Program-made: the position numbers and the translations under genes
NCBI RefSeq assembly: GCF_000759445.1
Contig: NZ_JRMB01000002.1
Span: 1,674,001-1,738,000 of the forward strand
Length of the DNA: 64,000 nt
From: Pseudomonas lutea
GTDB lineage: Bacteria; Pseudomonadota; Gammaproteobacteria; Pseudomonadales; Pseudomonadaceae
Direction: 5' to 3'
Part shown: positions 32,093-43,094 of the stretch, piece by piece
Position numbering within the stretch: position 1 is the first letter of the stretch
Layout of the letters: each line of letters opens with the position of its first letter
The notes under the pieces: generated by a model
Told to the model about the DNA's origin: nothing
Database searches by the model: none
The model's input: the letters and a program-made list of their open reading frames with translations, nothing else

Positions 32093-32872
32093 ATGCGGAT
32101 CATCAGTGTGAACGTTAATGGTATTCAGGCTGCAGTCGAGCGCGGTTTGCTCAGTTGGCTGCAAGCTCAGAATGCCGACGTCATCTGTCTTCAGGACACC
32201 CGCGCCTCCGCCTTTGAACTGGACGACCCGGCCTTCCAACTGGACGGCTACTTCCTATATGCCTGCGATGCCGAGGTTCCAGCCCAGGGTGGCGTGGCGC
32301 TTTACTCGCGGTTGCAACCGAAGGCGGTTATCAACGGTCTTGGTTTCGAGACGGCCGACCGTTACGGGCGATACCTGCAGGCAGATTTCGACAAAGTCAG
32401 TATCGCTACCTTGCTGCTCCCTTCCGGGATGAACGGCGATGAAGACTTGAATCAGAAATTCAAGCTCATGGACGATTTCGGCAAATACCTCGACAAGCAG
32501 CGTCGCAAACGTCGCGAGTACATTTATTGCGGCTCGCTTTATGTGGCGCAGCAGAAGCTGGACATCAAAAACTGGCGTGACAGTCAGCAATCTCCGGGCT
32601 TCCTTGCGCCGGAACGCGCCTGGATGGACGAGATCGTTGGCAACATGGGCTATGTCGATGCGCTGCGGGAAGTCAGTCGCGAAGGCGATCAGTACAGCTG
32701 GTGGCCGGATAACGAGCAGGCCGAGATGCTTAATCTGGGCTGGCGCTTCGACTACCAATTGCTAACCCCGGGCCTGCGCCGTTTTGTACGCAGCGCGCGC
32801 CTCCCACGTCAACCGCGGTTCTCGCAACATGCGCCGTTGATTGTGGACTACGACTGGACGCTCACCATCTGA
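32093..32872 (+). CDS. crc: Catabolite repression control protein Crc
   Basis: A 259-residue protein of the exonuclease III/endonuclease-exonuclease-phosphatase fold that lacks nuclease activity; Crc supports Hfq in blocking translation of catabolic mRNAs when preferred carbon sources are present. The N-terminal MRIISVNVNGIQAAVERGL and ICLQDTRA (where ExoIII enzymes have a catalytic Glu, here Asp) identify it, as does its place beside pyrE. The start ATG lies 12 bases downstream of an in-frame alternative at 32081. A terminator follows. Confidence 0.95.
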   Translation: MRIISVNVNGIQAAVERGLLSWLQAQNADVICLQDTRASAFELDDPAFQLDGYFLYACDAEVPAQGGVALYSRLQPKAVINGLGFETADRYGRYLQADFDKVSIATLLLPSGMNGDEDLNQKFKLMDDFGKYLDKQRRKRREYIYCGSLYVAQQKLDIKNWRDSQQSPGFLAPERAWMDEIVGNMGYVDALREVSREGDQYSWWPDNEQAEMLNLGWRFDYQLLTPGLRRFVRSARLPRQPRFSQHAPLIVDYDWTLTI

Positions 32873-32885
32873 CGTTCAGTTGCTC

Positions 32886-32914
32886 AAAAAAAGCCGACAT
32901 GAAGTCGGCTTTTG
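32886..32914. terminator. Terminator between crc and the DUF4870 gene
   Basis: Exact stem AAAAGCCGAC / GTCGGCTTTT with loop ATGAA. A-rich on one side and U-rich on the other, so it can serve both convergent genes. Confidence 0.85.
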
Positions 32915-32954
32915 TTTGCCTGCAGATCGGGCAGGCGGCCGCTGTGCGCATTTC

Positions 32955-33326
32955 TTACTTGATCAGCCGCCAGGTGAACGGATACCGATAGGCAATCCCG
33001 TCATTGACCTTGACGCCGGCAATGATCGTCAGCACCAGTGCCCCGACCCCTACCAGCATCAACAGCGGAAAACCGATGATCACCACCATCAGCAAAAAGC
33101 AGATCATCACAGCAATAGCGACCGTGCTCTGAAAGTTCAGGGCCTCCTTGCCCTGGGCATCGATGTAGGGATCGGCCTCTTTCTTGAGCTGCCAGACGAT
33201 CAGTGGTCCGAGCAAGTTGCCGAACGGGAAGATCAACCCGAAAAACGCAGCGAAATGGCAGAGCATTGCCCACTGACGGGCTTCCTTGCTGGGTGCTGGC
33301 AGCGGCGACTGACTCTCGATCATCAT
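32955..33326 (-). CDS. DUF4870 domain membrane protein
   Basis: A 123-residue inner-membrane protein with three hydrophobic segments (about residues 18-45, 66-92 and 92-108) and the family phrase DAQGKEALNFQ. DUF4870 (YtzC/Tic20-like) proteins have no settled function. It lies 44 bases after rph on the same strand and may be read from the rph promoter. Confidence 0.82.
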   Translation of the reverse strand: MMIESQSPLPAPSKEARQWAMLCHFAAFFGLIFPFGNLLGPLIVWQLKKEADPYIDAQGKEALNFQSTVAIAVMICFLLMVVIIGFPLLMLVGVGALVLTIIAGVKVNDGIAYRYPFTWRLIK

Positions 33327-33370
33327 GCTTTCCCTATGCTGACGTAGTGTTGCGGATTAGGAGAAACCGA

Positions 33371-34093
33371 TCAGTCGACCAGTGCCGCCTGCTGCAATTC
33401 AAAGATTTCGTTCATGCCTTTTTGAGCCAGTGCCAGCATGGCGTTCAGCTCTTCAGGCTGGAACGGTGCGCCCTCGGCAGTGCCCTGGACTTCGATGAAG
33501 CCGCCCGCATTGGTCATGACCACGTTGAGGTCGGTTTCGGCAGCGGAGTCTTCAAGGTAATCCAGGTCCAGGACCGGCTCGCCCTGGTACATGCCCACCG
33601 ATACGGCGGCAATCATCTGCTTGAGCGGATCGCCACCTTTGAGGCCGCCGCGCTTTTTGATGGACTTCAGCGCATCGATCAGGGCAACCATGGATCCGGT
33701 GATCGACGCAGTGCGCGTCCCGCCGTCCGCCTGAATCACGTCACAGTCAACGTACAAGGTGATCTCGCCCAGCTTGGACATGTCCAGTGCAGCACGCAGC
33801 GAACGCCCGATCAGGCGCTGAATCTCAAGCGTGCGACCGCCCTGCTTGCCACGACTGGCTTCACGTTGATTACGCTCGCCTGTTGCCCGGGGCAGCATGC
33901 CGTATTCGGCGGTCAACCAGCCCTGGCCCTGCCCTTTGAGAAAACGCGGAACGCCGTTTTCAACGCTGACGGTGCAGATCACCTTGGTATCACCAAACTC
34001 AACCAGCACAGAACCCTCGGCGTGCTTGGTGTAGTTGCGGGTGATGCGGATCGGGCGAAGCTGATCGGCAGCGCGACCACTTGGACGTTTCAT
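33371..34093 (-). CDS. rph: Ribonuclease PH
   Basis: A 240-residue phosphate-dependent exoribonuclease that trims tRNA 3' ends. Typical segments are [20 protein letters not shown] at the N-terminus, [14 protein letters not shown] and the phosphate-binding [18 protein letters not shown]. Full length, unlike the frameshifted rph of E. coli K-12. Divergent from yicC, with its own near-perfect -10 element. Confidence 0.96.
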   Translation of the reverse strand: MKRPSGRAADQLRPIRITRNYTKHAEGSVLVEFGDTKVICTVSVENGVPRFLKGQGQGWLTAEYGMLPRATGERNQREASRGKQGGRTLEIQRLIGRSLRAALDMSKLGEITLYVDCDVIQADGGTRTASITGSMVALIDALKSIKKRGGLKGGDPLKQMIAAVSVGMYQGEPVLDLDYLEDSAAETDLNVVMTNAGGFIEVQGTAEGAPFQPEELNAMLALAQKGMNEIFELQQAALVD

Positions 34094-34395
34094 CTGGGAT
34101 ACCTGTACTGGGAGACGGAAAACTGGCCTGCATTATAGAGGTGCGGGCGTTGCTTGGGACACCTAATGAGACGTTGCTCGCGAAACGCCCCGTAAAACGG
34201 CGCGGCCAAACGCCGAGTCAAGACACCGCGCATCGCTTGCGACAATGCCACATTTGGGCGCACACCTCGCACTGAGCTACAATCCTGCGCCTTTACAGCC
34301 AGTCGTTTTCCTCGACGTGCGCCAGGCACTCGTGCCAGACCGGCTACCCGCAATCGCCCGAATTTATAACGCCTGAATTTATAGAGGTACGTCCC
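34094..34395. other. Divergent promoter region of rph and yicC
   Basis: No gene is supported here. On the minus strand a perfect TATAAT (34132-34137) about 40 bases before rph is its likely -10. On the plus strand TACAAT at 34278-34283, with a weak TTGGGC 18 bases earlier, is a likely -10 for yicC-gmk. The stretch between is GC-rich with no other clear signal. Confidence 0.5.
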
Positions 34396-35893
<1,498 letters not shown>

Positions 35894-35902
35894 CCGGTTT
35901 TG

Positions 35903-35957
35903 CTCGGGAAACCGAGTCATCGCAAATCAGCGCTTCCCTAAACGCTGGTGATTTTTT
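35903..35957 (+). terminator. Hairpins and probable terminator after gmk
   Basis: CTCGG-GAAA-CCGAG (35903-35916), a stem with a GNRA tetraloop, is followed by CAGCG/CGCTG (35928-35947) and then TTTTTT. The second stem is short, so termination may be partial. Confidence 0.45.
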
Positions 35958-36021
35958 AGACTGTCGAGTCCGCTCGCCCATTCGGGCACCGCGCATATCG
36001 CATTTGCTACGAGGAATACCC

Positions 36022-36285
36022 ATGGCCCGCGTGACCGTTGAAGACTGCCTGGAACATGTAGATAACCGTTTTGAGCTGGTCATGCTCGCCACCAAACGCT
36101 CGCGTCAACTGGCGACCGGTGGCAAAGAGCCCAAGCTGGCATGGGAAAACGACAAGCCAACCGTGGTGGCCCTGCGCGAAATCGCGGCTGGCCTGATGGA
36201 TTACGCTGTTATTGCAGAAGCCGAAATCGTTGAAGATGAACCACTGTTCGCCGCATTCGAGGACGAGTCCAGCGAGGCCGTCTAA
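36022..36285 (+). CDS. rpoZ: RNA polymerase omega subunit
   Basis: An 87-residue subunit that helps fold beta-prime and forms part of a ppGpp site in gamma-proteobacteria. It opens with [20 protein letters not shown] and has the conserved [17 protein letters not shown] precedes the ATG. It lies 60 bases before spoT, the usual arrangement, linking a ppGpp-responsive subunit with the ppGpp enzyme. Confidence 0.97.
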   Translation: MARVTVEDCLEHVDNRFELVMLATKRSRQLATGGKEPKLAWENDKPTVVALREIAAGLMDYAVIAEAEIVEDEPLFAAFEDESSEAV

Positions 36286-36345
36286 GCCTATGCCTGGTCG
36301 ACGTTGCAAGGCGCAGGGTCACAGCCTTCGGCAAGGAGTTTTATC

Positions 36346-38454
36346 TTGCCGAGCATAGACGCCCTCGCCGATCGCCTCTCGACCTACCTCGGCGCAGACC
36401 AGGTCAACCTGGTCCGCCGAGCGTATTTCTACGCCGAACAAGCCCACGACGGTCAACGTCGTCGCAGCGGCGAAGCCTACGTCACGCATCCGCTGGCGGT
36501 GGCCAACATCCTTGCCGACATGCACATGGACCATCAGAGCCTGATGGCCGCCATGCTGCATGACGTGATCGAAGACACCGGTATCGCCAAAGAAGCGCTC
36601 TGCGCCCAGTTTGGGGAAACGGTGGCCGAACTGGTCGATGGCGTCAGCAAGCTGACCCAGATGAACTTCGAGACCAAGGCCGAAGCTCAGGCCGAGAACT
36701 TCCAGAAAATGGCGATGGCCATGGCGCGGGATATCCGTGTGATTCTGGTCAAGCTCGCCGACCGCCTGCATAACATGCGCACGCTGGAAGTGTTGTCCGG
36801 CGAGAAGCGCCGGCGCATCGCCAAAGAAACCCTGGAAATCTACGCGCCTATTGCCAACCGTCTTGGTATGCACAGCGTGCGTATCGAATTCGAGGACCTT
36901 GGCTTCAAGGCGATGTACCCGATGCGCTCGTCGCGCATTGGGCAGGCGGTCAAACGTGCCCGTGGCAATCGCAAAGAGCTGGTCAACAAAATCGAAGAGT
37001 CGCTGAGCCACTGCCTGGCGGTTGATGGCATTGAAGGCGAAGTAAGCGGTCGCCAGAAGCACCTGTATGGCATCTATAAAAAGATGCGTGGCAAGCGTCG
37101 TGCGTTCAACGAAATCATGGACGTTTATGCGTTCAGGATCATCGTCGACAAGGTGGATACCTGCTACCGCGTACTGGGCGCTGTACATAATTTGTACAAA
37201 CCACTGCCCGGCCGGTTCAAGGATTACATCGCGATTCCGAAAGCCAACGGCTATCAGTCACTGCACACCACCCTGTTCGGCATGCACGGTGTACCGATCG
37301 AGATCCAGATTCGCACCCGCGAAATGGAGGAGATGGCCAACAATGGCATCGCTGCGCACTGGCTGTACAAGTCGTCGGGCGATGAACAGCCGAAGAGCAC
37401 TCACGCTCGGGCACGGCAGTGGGTCAAAGGCGTGCTGGAGATGCAGCAGCGCGCCGGCAACTCGCTGGAATTCATCGAAAGCGTGAAGATCGATCTGTTC
37501 CCGGACGAGGTGTACGTGTTCACCCCGAAGGGGCGGATCATGGAGCTGCCGAAGGGCTCCACCGCAGTGGACTTCGCTTACGCCGTGCACACCGACGTTG
37601 GCAACAGCTGTATTGCTTGCCGTATCAATCGCCGTCTGGCTCCACTGTCCGAACCGTTGCAGAGCGGCTCTACAGTCGAAATCGTCAGTGCACCCGGCGC
37701 CCGTCCGAACCCGGCCTGGCTCAACTTTGTCGTCACCGGCAAAGCCCGGACGCACATCCGCCATGCGCTCAAACTGCAGCGTCGGTCGGAGTCGATCAAT
37801 CTGGGCGAACGGCTCTTGAACAAAGTGCTCAACGGCTTCGACAGCACGCTGGACAAGATTCCGGCCGAACGCGTACGTCTGGTCCTCGCCGAGTACAGGG
37901 TAGAGGTCATCGAAGACCTGCTCGAAGATATCGGTCTGGGCAATCGCATGGCGTATGTGGTGGCTCGGCGATTGCTCGCCAGCGAGGGCGACCAGTTGCC
38001 AAATGCCGAAGGGCCGTTGGCCATTCGGGGCACTGAAGGTCTGGTGCTCAGCTATGCGAAGTGTTGCACGCCGATTCCGGGTGACCCTATCGTCGGCCAC
38101 TTGTCCGCAGGCAAGGGCATGGTGGTCCACCTGGACAACTGCCGGAACATCACGGAAATCCGTCATAACCCCGAAAAATGCATCCAGCTGTCCTGGGCGA
38201 AAGACGTTACCGGCGAGTTCAACGTCGAGCTGCGTGTCGAGCTGGAGCATCAACGCGGCCTGATCGCCTTGCTTGCCAGCAGCGTCAACGCGGCCGACGG
38301 GAATATCGAAAAAATCAGTATGGATGAACGCGATGGTCGCATCAGCGTGGTCCAACTGGTGGTCAGTGTGCATGATCGAGTGCATCTGGCACGCGTGATC
38401 AAGAAGCTGCGCGCCCTGGCTGGCGTGATCCGCATTACTCGCATGCGCGCGTAG
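36346..38454 (+). CDS. spoT: Bifunctional (p)ppGpp synthetase/hydrolase SpoT
   Basis: A 702-residue cytoplasmic enzyme making and degrading (p)ppGpp. In order: HD hydrolase domain (about 1-200, with MAAMLHDVIEDTG), synthetase domain (about 230-345, with AIPKANGYQSLHTTLFG), TGS domain (about 385-445) and C-terminal ACT domain (about 625-702). The HD motif is intact, so hydrolysis should work. The start is TTG, with AAGGAG 8 bases before it; this agrees with the usual N-terminus. Followed by a Rid gene after 24 bases. Confidence 0.96.
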   Translation: MPSIDALADRLSTYLGADQVNLVRRAYFYAEQAHDGQRRRSGEAYVTHPLAVANILADMHMDHQSLMAAMLHDVIEDTGIAKEALCAQFGETVAELVDGVSKLTQMNFETKAEAQAENFQKMAMAMARDIRVILVKLADRLHNMRTLEVLSGEKRRRIAKETLEIYAPIANRLGMHSVRIEFEDLGFKAMYPMRSSRIGQAVKRARGNRKELVNKIEESLSHCLAVDGIEGEVSGRQKHLYGIYKKMRGKRRAFNEIMDVYAFRIIVDKVDTCYRVLGAVHNLYKPLPGRFKDYIAIPKANGYQSLHTTLFGMHGVPIEIQIRTREMEEMANNGIAAHWLYKSSGDEQPKSTHARARQWVKGVLEMQQRAGNSLEFIESVKIDLFPDEVYVFTPKGRIMELPKGSTAVDFAYAVHTDVGNSCIACRINRRLAPLSEPLQSGSTVEIVSAPGARPNPAWLNFVVTGKARTHIRHALKLQRRSESINLGERLLNKVLNGFDSTLDKIPAERVRLVLAEYRVEVIEDLLEDIGLGNRMAYVVARRLLASEGDQLPNAEGPLAIRGTEGLVLSYAKCCTPIPGDPIVGHLSAGKGMVVHLDNCRNITEIRHNPEKCIQLSWAKDVTGEFNVELRVELEHQRGLIALLASSVNAADGNIEKISMDERDGRISVVQLVVSVHDRVHLARVIKKLRALAGVIRITRMRA

Positions 38455-38478
38455 TCAAACCGCTAACAGGAGTTATTC

Positions 38479-38859
38479 ATGAGCAAGACCGTCATCTCCA
38501 GCGACAAGGCCCCTGCCGCCATCGGCACTTACTCTCAGGCGATCAAGGCCGGTAACACGGTCTACATGTCGGGACAGATTCCGCTGGACCCAAAAACCAT
38601 GGAGCTGGTCGAGGGTTTTGAAGCCCAGACCGTTCAGGTTTTTGAAAACCTTAAAGCAGTGGCTGAGGCCGCAGGCGGTTCGTTCAAGGACATCGTCAAG
38701 CTGAACATCTTCCTGACTGACCTGAGCCATTTCGCCAAGGTCAACGAGATCATGGGCACGTACTTCGAGCAGCCCTATCCGGCCCGTGCCGCCATCGGTG
38801 TCGCTGCGCTGCCGCGTGGCGCTCAGGTCGAAATGGACGCCATACTGGTCGTCGAGTAA
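38479..38859 (+). CDS. ridA: RidA reactive intermediate/imine deaminase
   Basis: A 126-residue Rid protein close to the archetypal RidA (TdcF/YjgF): the residues [20 protein letters not shown], the arginine in [13 protein letters not shown] and the acid in VEMDAILV are present. It hydrolyses 2-aminoacrylate and related enamines made by PLP enzymes, protecting the cell. It follows spoT with AACAGGAG as ribosome-binding site and is likely on the same transcript. Confidence 0.93.
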   Translation: MSKTVISSDKAPAAIGTYSQAIKAGNTVYMSGQIPLDPKTMELVEGFEAQTVQVFENLKAVAEAAGGSFKDIVKLNIFLTDLSHFAKVNEIMGTYFEQPYPARAAIGVAALPRGAQVEMDAILVVE

Positions 38860-38916
38860 ATCCCGGTGCGGAGCTCATGCACGCTCCGCCTCCTCAGCAC
38901 AGGAAGGACTCCGCCT

Positions 38917-39654
38917 ATGCGCGTTGCGTTTGCCCTCTCGCTGCTGGCAGCACTGCTCAGCGGCTGCGCCAGCCACTCCAACAAAACGCCGGACGGCACC
39001 TGGATCAACCAGGCCGCAATCGACGCCGCAGCTCAAGGCGGCAATTTGCGGCAAGCGTTACTGGCTTACGGCCCCAATCTGGAATGGAACATCAACACCA
39101 AGGCAGGCCAGGCCACTGCGTCCAACGGCTTCGAGCTCAGTGAAGGCAAGATTGCCAGTAACGCCGACGGCAAGTTGCGGGTCGATTTCTATGGCAACGC
39201 GTCGGATGAGTTGACCATCAAAGGTGACGATCTGGTGCAGCGCGCCAGCGACACAGGTCCAGAACAGCACTTCCGTTCGCCCAAGGAAGCACCGCCTGCC
39301 GGAGCGCAACCTGGCACCAGCTTCGAGCGCGCGCTTTATACCGCTTATCTGGGCGGCAAATGGACGATCGTCAACGGCGACGGCCAGGGCAGTACCGTGG
39401 AATTCCTGCCAGACGGCAGCGTCAGTGGGTTACCGGGCAATGATCGCTACGCACTGTGCCTTGCCGGCGACTGCGCGGCCATGAGCGGTGAGTACGACAG
39501 CATGTGGCTGGAAAAGGACGAGCGCGGTAATCCGTGGATCTTCGTTCGCAACGGCAAGCAGCTTGAGCTCTTCCAGGCAGTAAACAATGCACAGGCAACC
39601 GAGATGCCTGATTTGCGCCCAGGCGAGCGACGCTGGGTGCTTGAAAAGAACTGA
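38917..39654 (+). CDS. Hypothetical lipoprotein
   Basis: A 245-residue predicted lipoprotein: signal peptide residues 1-16 and lipobox LSGC with C17. The rest is a soluble, mainly beta-rich part with a C-terminal region (about 150-240) resembling repeated strand-turn units (GKWTIVNGDGQG, EYDSMWLEKDERG). I do not recognise a named family. AGGAAGG lies before the ATG. It follows ridA by 57 bases and may be co-transcribed. Confidence 0.7.
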   Translation: MRVAFALSLLAALLSGCASHSNKTPDGTWINQAAIDAAAQGGNLRQALLAYGPNLEWNINTKAGQATASNGFELSEGKIASNADGKLRVDFYGNASDELTIKGDDLVQRASDTGPEQHFRSPKEAPPAGAQPGTSFERALYTAYLGGKWTIVNGDGQGSTVEFLPDGSVSGLPGNDRYALCLAGDCAAMSGEYDSMWLEKDERGNPWIFVRNGKQLELFQAVNNAQATEMPDLRPGERRWVLEKN

Positions 39655-39670
39655 CTGTCGCGTACACATG

Positions 39671-39764
39671 GTGGGACCGGCTTCAGCCGGGAAGAGGTCA
39701 GTACCTGCGACCTCAATTTCCCGGTTGTTAAGACGGACGCCTTCTCGGCTAAAGCCGGTCCTAC
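39671..39764. repeat. REPIN, GGGACCGGCTTCAGCCGG family
   Basis: Two inverted REP arms, GTGGGACCGGCTTCAGCCGG and its near complement CGGCTAAAGCCGGTCCTAC, are separated by about 55 bases. It lies between convergent genes. Confidence 0.85.
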
Positions 39765-39783
39765 CCGTCCGCGCCAAAGCAGA

Positions 39784-40644
39784 CTAGTTCGGCTGGTCTG
39801 CCAGCATCGCCTCATACCCTTCCTGATACGTCGCATAACGCGGTCTCCAGCCCAGCGCCTTGATGCGGGCGTTGCTGCAACGTTTACTCCCGGTGCGCCG
39901 CACACTGTTTGCATCCGACCACTCGGTGACGCCCAGGCGCTTTCGCAACCAGTCGACCACTTCAGCCAAGGGCACCGGCGCATCATCGACGCCGATGTAG
40001 CAGTCTTCCAGCACCTTGCCGTCTGCCGCGGCGCGCAGTAAAAACGCCAGCAGTCCGGCTGCGTCATCAGCATGAATACGGTTGCCATACAGCGGCGGCT
40101 CGCTCGCGACGCTATAGCCTTGACGTACACGGTTCATCAAATCGCTACGCCCCGGACCGTAGATGCCGGTAAGCCTGACAATGGTAGCGGCGACTCCGCT
40201 CTCCAGAGCAACCTGCTCTGCCTCGCGCATAACCTGGCCGGAAAAGCCGGTGGCTTCGGCAGGCGACGTTTCATCGACCCACTCACCTTGTTGCTGCCCG
40301 TACACACTGCTGCTGGAGACGAATACAAGACGCTTTGGTTTCTGACCGCTGCGTTCGCTCCACCCCAACACGTGTCGAAGTCCGTCGACGTAAGCAGCTC
40401 GGTAGCCCGCCTCATCCCGCTCGGTGGGCGTTGCGCAATAGACCAGAAAATCCAGCCGGCCCTCCGGCCAGTGCGCCGGAATACGGGCATCGAACAGATC
40501 GCCACTGACGGCAAGCACACCCGTGGGCAATTTCTCTATTGACCGCCGCAGGCCATACACGGTCCAGTCGTCGGGCAACAGTTGGGAGGCGAGCCGGCTC
40601 CCGATATCGCCACATCCAGCAATCAGAACGGATGGCGCTGACAT
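39784..40644 (-). CDS. NAD(P)-dependent epimerase/dehydratase family protein (YeeZ-like)
   Basis: A 286-residue extended short-chain dehydrogenase-like protein. The nucleotide motif LIAGCGDIGSRLASQL starts near residue 6, and the core includes FVSSSSVYGQQQGEWVDE with the usual Ser and Tyr. Members of this YeeZ-like group have no established substrate. The ATG is chosen because GGGGAG lies 7 bases upstream; an in-frame ATG six codons earlier is possible. Stands alone, divergent from exbB. Confidence 0.82.
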   Translation of the reverse strand: MSAPSVLIAGCGDIGSRLASQLLPDDWTVYGLRRSIEKLPTGVLAVSGDLFDARIPAHWPEGRLDFLVYCATPTERDEAGYRAAYVDGLRHVLGWSERSGQKPKRLVFVSSSSVYGQQQGEWVDETSPAEATGFSGQVMREAEQVALESGVAATIVRLTGIYGPGRSDLMNRVRQGYSVASEPPLYGNRIHADDAAGLLAFLLRAAADGKVLEDCYIGVDDAPVPLAEVVDWLRKRLGVTEWSDANSVRRTGSKRCSNARIKALGWRPRYATYQEGYEAMLADQPN

Positions 40645-40746
40645 GTCCAATCTCCCCATCATTTGTTGAATTTCGGCCCGTAAATCGGAGTTTAAAACCG
40701 ACCATTGGGAAGCATTCTCAGGAAAAAAGAGACGCTCTTACTTTTG

Positions 40747-40768
40747 TTAACAAGAATTACTTGCAATA
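40747..40768. promoter_or_regulatory. Weak Fur-box-like sequence before exbB
   Basis: AAGAATTACTTGCAATAAT matches about 10 of 19 bases of the Fur consensus and lies about 90 bases before the exbB start. TonB systems are usually Fur-regulated, but the match is poor. Confidence 0.3.
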
Positions 40769-40856
40769 ATGGCGACCCTTTGTTCTCCTCCGCTCGCCTC
40801 GCGCCAGCGTGACGCTCTCAGAACGAACACCTATTTTTATATCAGGTCGGGCCAGC

Positions 40857-41834
40857 ATGACACCTATTCAAACTCCCGCTTCGTCAATCGCCAATCGAGG
40901 TCTGCCACGGGCAGGTCGCGCCTTTGCCGCGCTGCTTTTAAGCCTGATGCTGACGCCTGTCGCCCTCGCTGACTCCACTGCCCCCGCGCAGAAACCAGCG
41001 GTGCAGGCCGAGACACCAGCGGCCACACCGGTTGACCCTGCTGCAGCGCCAACCGTTCAAGAGTTGACACCGGCTTCTGCCCCGACTGATCCGGCGGAGC
41101 CTGCCGCGGAAGATAACAGCTTGGGCATGTCCCACGATCTCTCGCCGTGGGGCATGTACAAAAACGCTGACATTATCGTCAAAGCAGTGATGATCGGACT
41201 GGCCATTGCGTCGGTGATTACCTGGACTATCTGGATTGCCAAGGGCTTCGAGTTGCTGGGCGCCAAGCGCCGTCTGCGCGGCGAGATTGCAGCGTTGAAA
41301 CGTGCGCGCAACCTGGACGAAGCCAGCGCAGGGGCAAAGAAAGAAGGCACCCTTTCCCATTTGCTTGTGCACGACGCCATGGAAGAGATGCGCCTGTCGG
41401 TCAACACGCGTGAGCGCGAAGGCATCAAGGAACGCGTTGCTTTCCGTCTTGAGCGACTGGTCGCAGCCTGTGGCCGCAACATGAGCATGGGCACAGGCGT
41501 GCTCGCCACCATCGGTTCGACTGCGCCCTTCGTAGGCCTGTTCGGCACCGTCTGGGGGATCATGAACAGCTTCATCGGCATCGCTAAAACCCAGACCACC
41601 AACCTTGCCGTGGTTGCACCCGGCATCGCTGAAGCATTGCTGGCCACTGCACTGGGCCTGGTTGCTGCGATCCCTGCCGTAGTCATCTACAACGTCTTTG
41701 CCCGCTCCATCGCCGGTTACAAGGCTCAAGTCTCCGACGCCTCGGCGCAGGTTCTGTTGTTGGTCAGCCGAGATCTGGATCACCAGCCTGCGGCCGAGCG
41801 CAGCCAACCGCCGCACATGGTAAAAATGGGGTAA
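40857..41834 (+). CDS. exbB: TonB-system energizer protein ExbB
   Basis: A 325-residue inner-membrane proton-channel subunit that powers TonB-dependent uptake of iron-siderophores and B12. The conserved MotA/TolQ/ExbB core (about 105-305) has three membrane segments and the channel signature GSTAPFVGLFGTVWGI. As in other Pseudomonas ExbB, an N-terminal signal-like segment (about 20-38) and a 60-residue proline/alanine-rich stretch (about 45-95) precede the core, a form longer than E. coli ExbB (244 residues). The ATG is supported by fit of the signal; a start at 40809 would add 16 residues. exbD follows after 3 bases. Confidence 0.93.
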   Translation: MTPIQTPASSIANRGLPRAGRAFAALLLSLMLTPVALADSTAPAQKPAVQAETPAATPVDPAAAPTVQELTPASAPTDPAEPAAEDNSLGMSHDLSPWGMYKNADIIVKAVMIGLAIASVITWTIWIAKGFELLGAKRRLRGEIAALKRARNLDEASAGAKKEGTLSHLLVHDAMEEMRLSVNTREREGIKERVAFRLERLVAACGRNMSMGTGVLATIGSTAPFVGLFGTVWGIMNSFIGIAKTQTTNLAVVAPGIAEALLATALGLVAAIPAVVIYNVFARSIAGYKAQVSDASAQVLLLVSRDLDHQPAAERSQPPHMVKMG

Positions 41835-41837
41835 ACC

Positions 41838-42259
<422 letters not shown>

Positions 42260-42263
<4 letters not shown>

Positions 42264-43003
42264 TCAATACGCGCCAAAAACTGACGCGCTATAGCGGTAG
42301 TCTGTTGTTGGTGCTGGCGGTCCATGCCGTGGCGATCATCGTCGCATTGCGCTGGCCGTCCTCGCAGGCCATCGAACTGCCGCCAGCAGCCATGATGGTC
42401 GAGCTGGCACCTGCGCCGGAGCCAGCGCCACCACCACCGCCCAAAGTCGTGCAGCCGCCACAGCCGCCTGCGCCCGAAGAGCAGCTGCCGATCCCGCCCA
42501 TTGCAGAAGCGCCAAAGGCTGAGATCGCCGTTCCCAAACCGGTCAAACCCAAGCCCAAACCACAGCCGCCCAAGCCGGTGAAAAAGGTCGAGCCTCCCAA
42601 GGAAGAGAAGCCGGCAGACGACAAACCGCTGGACGCCCCGCCGTCCAACGCCAAGCCGGAGAAGTCCGCCTCACCGCAGCCGGCCGCACCCACCCCGCCA
42701 AGCAATGCATTACCTACCTGGCAGGGTGAATTGCTGAGCCACCTGAGCAAGTTCAAGCGCTACCCGGAAGATGCGCGACGTCGGGGCATGCAAGGCACCA
42801 GCCGTCTGCGCTTCGTGGTCGACGGTGAGGGCCGTGTATTGTCCTACGAGCTGGCAGGAGGTTCGGGCAGTGCTTCGCTGGATCGCGCAACGCTGGAAAT
42901 GATCCGCCGCGCCCAGCCGTTGCCCAAGCCACCACCGGAATTATTGAAGAATGGATCGCTGGAAGTCGTAGCGCCTTTCGTTTATTCACTCGATAAGCGC
43001 TGA
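42260..43003 (+). CDS. tonB: TonB energy-transducing protein
   Basis: A 247-residue protein with an N-terminal membrane helix (about 13-32), a long periplasmic proline-rich stretch (about 48-140: repeated PKP/PPK and EPAPPPPP) that spans the periplasm, and a C-terminal TonB domain (about 155-247) with YPEDARRRGMQGTSRLRFVV and the family end VVAPFVYSL. Overlaps exbD by ATGA, showing tight coupling. OxyR follows in the same direction after 91 bases. Confidence 0.94.
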
Positions 43004-43094
43004 AACGATAATTTTGTCAGTCGCGACGGGTTGATAACGTGCGTCTATCGATTGCACCCGCTATGCTGGGGCCGCAACTTCATGGACGCACGTT

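Noticed and set aside
37258..38385. 375-codon frame opposite spoT
   Set aside because: Antisense to conserved TGS/ACT domains of spoT; no family resemblance.
40747..40768. Fur box before exbB as a firm site
   Set aside because: Only about 10 of 19 bases match the consensus; kept as a low-confidence feature only.
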